From: an uncultured Ruminococcus sp.
Lineage (GTDB): Bacteria > Bacillota > Clostridia > Oscillospirales > Ruminococcaceae
Direction of reading: 5' to 3'
Assembly (NCBI GenBank): GCA_946612185.1
Contig: CAMOEP010000093.1
Span: 1 to 7,826, forward strand
DNA: 7,826 nt
Position numbers and translations under genes: made by a program. Every line of letters starts with the position of its first letter. Position 1 is the stretch's first letter. Under the pieces are notes generated by a model, which saw only the letters and a list, made by a program, of their open reading frames with translations, was not told the origin of the DNA and searched no databases. Shown in pieces: positions 5,976 through 7,826 of the stretch.

Positions 5976-5983
5976 AAAGGAGG
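5976..5983 (+). promoter_or_regulatory. Ribosome binding site of thiS
   Basis: AAAGGAGG lies 8 bases before the ATG at 5992. It decides the start of thiS: the frame is open further upstream to a TTG at 5887, but that codon is inside the riboswitch and the terminator. Confidence 0.9.
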
Positions 5984-5991
5984 TTCGATAT

Positions 5992-6186
5992 ATGCTTAAA
6001 ATTAACGGCGAGGATCTGAACTTCGACGGCTTGACCGTCACTCAGGCTCTCGAAAAACTCGGCTACAGCCAGCAGCGTGTCGCTGTTGAACGCAATGAGG
6101 AGATCGTACCAAAAGCACTGTACAACGATACTATCCTCTGCGCAGGCGACTGCGTTGAGGTGGTAAGATTCGTGGGTGGCGGCTGA
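5992..6186 (+). CDS. thiS: ThiS, sulfur carrier protein of thiazole synthesis
   Basis: This 64-residue ubiquitin-fold protein is of the usual ThiS length. It begins MLKINGEDLNF and ends VRFVGGG; the C-terminal Gly-Gly is the part adenylated by ThiF and converted to a thiocarboxylate that gives sulfur to ThiG. The central helix (about residues 16-24, TQALEKLGY), followed by VAVERNEEIVP (30-40) and LCAGDCVEVV (48-57), is the family pattern. It acts in the cytoplasm. It is the first gene after the TPP riboswitch and its stop lies 1 base before the ATG chosen for thiF. The Gly-Gly-Gly ending, rather than Gly-Gly alone, also occurs in Bacillus-type ThiS. Confidence 0.95.
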   Translation: MLKINGEDLNFDGLTVTQALEKLGYSQQRVAVERNEEIVPKALYNDTILCAGDCVEVVRFVGGG

Positions 6187-6187
6187 T

Positions 6188-6829
6188 ATGCAGACTATCC
6201 CTACCCATGCTGAGATGTACGCCGCTCTCGAAGAACGTCAGGGCAAAGAGTTGCAGAAACGACTGAGCGAAGCAAGAGTTGCCATCTGCGGTCTTGGCGG
6301 ACTTGGCTCAAATATCGCCGTCTGTCTCGCCCGTGCAGGTGTGGGTCACCTCCACCTCATCGACTTCGACTGCGTTGACATCTCTAACCTTAACCGCCAG
6401 CAGTATGCCGCAAACCAGTTGATGTTGCCAAAAACTCAGGCGCTTTCGGATAACCTCCGTGCCATTGCGCCGTACTGCGAAATTTCTACAGATACCGTCA
6501 TGCTTACCGCCGATAACGCACCGGCGCTTCTGAAAGATGACCAGATCATCTGCGAAGCCTTCGACAAGGCGGAGAATAAGGCTGTGCTGGTAAACTGTGT
6601 ACTTGAAAATATGCCTGAAAAGCCCCTTGTTGCCGCTTCCGGAATGGCTGGTATCGGCAGCGCAAATACTATCCGCACCCGTAAGATCATGAAAAACTTC
6701 TTCCTCTGCGGCGACGGCGAAAGCGATATTGCCGACGGTCTTGGACTGGTGAGCGCAAGGGTTATGGTATGCGCCGCACATCAGGCAAATATGGTTATCC
6801 GCCTTATCGCAGGCGAGAGAGAACCCTAA
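6188..6829 (+). CDS. thiF: ThiF, ThiS adenylyltransferase (family 2, short form)
   Basis: This 213-residue E1-like enzyme activates the C-terminal glycine of ThiS with ATP. The Rossmann ATP loop is GLGGLGSN (35-42). The strand end LIDFD (58-62) follows, with NLNRQQ (67-72) as the E1 ATP/Mg motif. ICEAFDKAENK (about 120-130) and the family-typical KNFFLCGDG follow. It lacks the paired CxxC zinc motifs of the ~250-residue E. coli ThiF, as expected for the shorter clostridial family. The ATG at 6188 is chosen because it gives the family-like start QTIPTHAEMYAALEERQGKEL. A GTG at 6176 would overlap the thiS end by 11 bases and add four residues. Neither has a strong ribosome binding site, so translation is probably coupled to thiS. 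AAAGGAG for thiG overlaps its stop codon. Confidence 0.93.
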   Translation: MQTIPTHAEMYAALEERQGKELQKRLSEARVAICGLGGLGSNIAVCLARAGVGHLHLIDFDCVDISNLNRQQYAANQLMLPKTQALSDNLRAIAPYCEISTDTVMLTADNAPALLKDDQIICEAFDKAENKAVLVNCVLENMPEKPLVAASGMAGIGSANTIRTRKIMKNFFLCGDGESDIADGLGLVSARVMVCAAHQANMVIRLIAGEREP

Positions 6830-6841
6830 AGGAGTAATACT

Positions 6842-7618
6842 ATGAATAATAATGATGATAAGCTGATACTCGGCGGCAGGGAGTTTACTTCCCGTTTTAT
6901 ACTCGGCTCAGGAAAGTATTCCCTCAGCCTTATTGAAGCCGCTGTAAAGTACGCCGGCGCACAGATAATCACCCTTGCTGTACGCCGTGCAAATTCCAAG
7001 GAGCATGAAAATATCCTGGACTATATCCCAAAGGACGTTACACTCCTGCCCAATACCTCCGGCGCAAGAAACGCTGACGAAGCAGTTCGTATCGCACGCC
7101 TTGCAAGAGAACTGGGATGCGGCGACTTCGTGAAGATCGAGATAATGCGTGATACAAAGTACCTTCTCCCCGACAATCAGGAGACTATCCGGGCTACTGA
7201 GATACTGGCAAAGGAAGGCTTCGTGGTAATGCCGTATATGTACCCCGACCTGAACGCTGCCCGTGACCTGGTAAATGCAGGTGCAGCGTCGGTAATGCCA
7301 CTGGCTTCTCCTATCGGTTCAAACAAGGGTCTGGCTACAAGGGACTTTATCCAGATACTCATTGACGAGATAGACCTGCCAATTATCGTGGACGCTGGCA
7401 TCGGCAGACCCTCACAGGCTTGCGAGGCTATGGAAATGGGCGCAGCAGCAGTAATGTCAAATACTGCCCTTGCTACAGCCGGCGACCTGCCCGTAATGGC
7501 TGAGGCATTCCGTCAGGCAGTTGAAGCAGGACGCAAGGCATATCTTTCAGGACTTGGCAGAGTTCTCACAAGAGGCGCATCACCCTCTGACACTCTTACA
7601 GGTTTCCTTAGAAATTAA
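6842..7618 (+). CDS. thiG: ThiG, thiazole synthase
   Basis: This 258-residue TIM-barrel enzyme condenses 1-deoxy-xylulose 5-phosphate, dehydroglycine and ThiS-thiocarboxylate into the thiazole phosphate of thiamine. The start [19 protein letters not shown] and TLAVRR (44-49) are family hallmarks. VKIEI (97-101) carries Lys98, which matches the lysine that forms the Schiff base with the sugar phosphate. LLPDNQET (108-115) follows. The phosphate-binding parts are [14 protein letters not shown] (about 151-164) and [11 protein letters not shown] (about 182-192). Length is normal for the family. AAAGGAG at 6828-6834 lies 7 bases before the ATG. It is 12 bases after thiF and 18 before thiH, in the same operon. 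Nothing is missing or odd. Confidence 0.96.
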   Translation: MNNNDDKLILGGREFTSRFILGSGKYSLSLIEAAVKYAGAQIITLAVRRANSKEHENILDYIPKDVTLLPNTSGARNADEAVRIARLARELGCGDFVKIEIMRDTKYLLPDNQETIRATEILAKEGFVVMPYMYPDLNAARDLVNAGAASVMPLASPIGSNKGLATRDFIQILIDEIDLPIIVDAGIGRPSQACEAMEMGAAAVMSNTALATAGDLPVMAEAFRQAVEAGRKAYLSGLGRVLTRGASPSDTLTGFLRN

Positions 7619-7636
7619 TTGATTGAAGGTATATCA

Positions 7637-7826
7637 ATGGATAATAAGTATTTTGTGGACTCCGACAAACTTTCGGAGGCTGCACTGAAAAAGAAACATA
7701 CCCTTGAAACTGACCCCTCCTCACGAACTGACCATATGCAGTATATGGAGGGCATGGAGCAGATAAAGTCCGACATTATGGACAAGGTTCTGGGGGAGAT
7801 GAACAGCTATGACTACGACAGCTATA
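7637..7826 (+). CDS. thiH: ThiH, 2-iminoacetate synthase (tyrosine lyase), N-terminal fragment
   Basis: The first 63 residues are visible and the gene runs off the right edge. Its place right after thiG and the N-terminal pattern (HMQYMEGMEQIKSDIMDKVL, then SYDYDSY) fit clostridial ThiH before the radical-SAM domain. ThiH splits tyrosine to p-cresol and dehydroglycine, which feeds ThiG. The CxxxCxxC cluster motif is beyond the window, so the family cannot be proved here. The related radical-SAM protein HydG is less likely in this operon. GAAGG at 7625-7629 lies 7 bases before the ATG. Confidence 0.78.
   Translation, partial: MDNKYFVDSDKLSEAALKKKHTLETDPSSRTDHMQYMEGMEQIKSDIMDKVLGEMNSYDYDSY

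Noticed and set aside
5887..5991. N-terminally extended thiS starting at TTG 5887
   Set aside because: The extra 35 residues would be encoded by the riboswitch and the terminator. The ATG at 5992 has AAAGGAGG and gives a normal ThiS length.
6176..6187. GTG start for thiF at 6176
   Set aside because: It adds four residues that do not look like ThiF and overlaps thiS. The ATG at 6188 gives the family-like start, though I cannot exclude the GTG.
1..7826. CRISPR array, tRNA or rRNA genes, integrase or transposase genes
   Set aside because: I saw no regularly spaced repeats, no tRNA-like cloverleaf sequence and no recombinase motifs in any frame.

Overview
The window looks like a chromosomal piece of a Gram-positive, Ruminococcus-like Clostridia bacterium (Oscillospiraceae). 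The basis is strong AGGAGG-type ribosome binding sites, dense co-directional operons, a thiS-thiF(family 2)-thiG-thiH order, and protein style. This is an inference from what I recognise, not a database match. Every gene I accept is on the + strand.

Region 1 (1-5523) is one tightly packed operon of six genes, with gaps of 21, 11, 11, 16 and 1 bases. It enters from the left edge, so its promoter is not visible. In order it holds: the C-terminal part of a CbxX/CfxQ (CbbX, SpoVK)-type AAA+ ATPase; a small protein with four zinc-ligand-like cysteines and three predicted membrane helices; a P-loop GTPase with a Gly/Ala/Phe-rich insert; a shorter protein that looks like a GTPase with a broken P-loop; and two proteins I cannot assign by family that share a faint co-linear pattern. 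The last ends in a Q/P-rich tail and a basic motif. The set resembles, in logic, the NTPase-centred conflict or signalling modules built around TRAFAC GTPases and GTPase-associated proteins. I cannot name the system. This is the best candidate in the window for an undescribed system.

Region 2 (5524-5796) has no gene. It is almost wholly filled by a 266-base imperfect palindrome (5525-5790). Its two arms, each about 111-112 bases, pair in register apart from a one-base offset. Each outer end carries its own small hairpin. It starts one base after the last stop codon of region 1 and ends six bases before the next promoter's -35 box. It could be a MITE-like element, a structured RNA or a transcription insulator.

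Region 3 (5797-7826) is a thiamine thiazole-synthesis operon. A strong extended -10 promoter leads into a TPP riboswitch and an intrinsic terminator. These are followed by thiS (sulfur carrier), thiF (ThiS adenylyltransferase), thiG (thiazole synthase) and the start of thiH (tyrosine lyase, cut by the window edge). ThiF activates the ThiS C-terminus for sulfur loading, ThiH supplies dehydroglycine from tyrosine, and ThiG builds the thiazole phosphate. TPP, the end product of the pathway, should shut the operon off by favouring the terminator.
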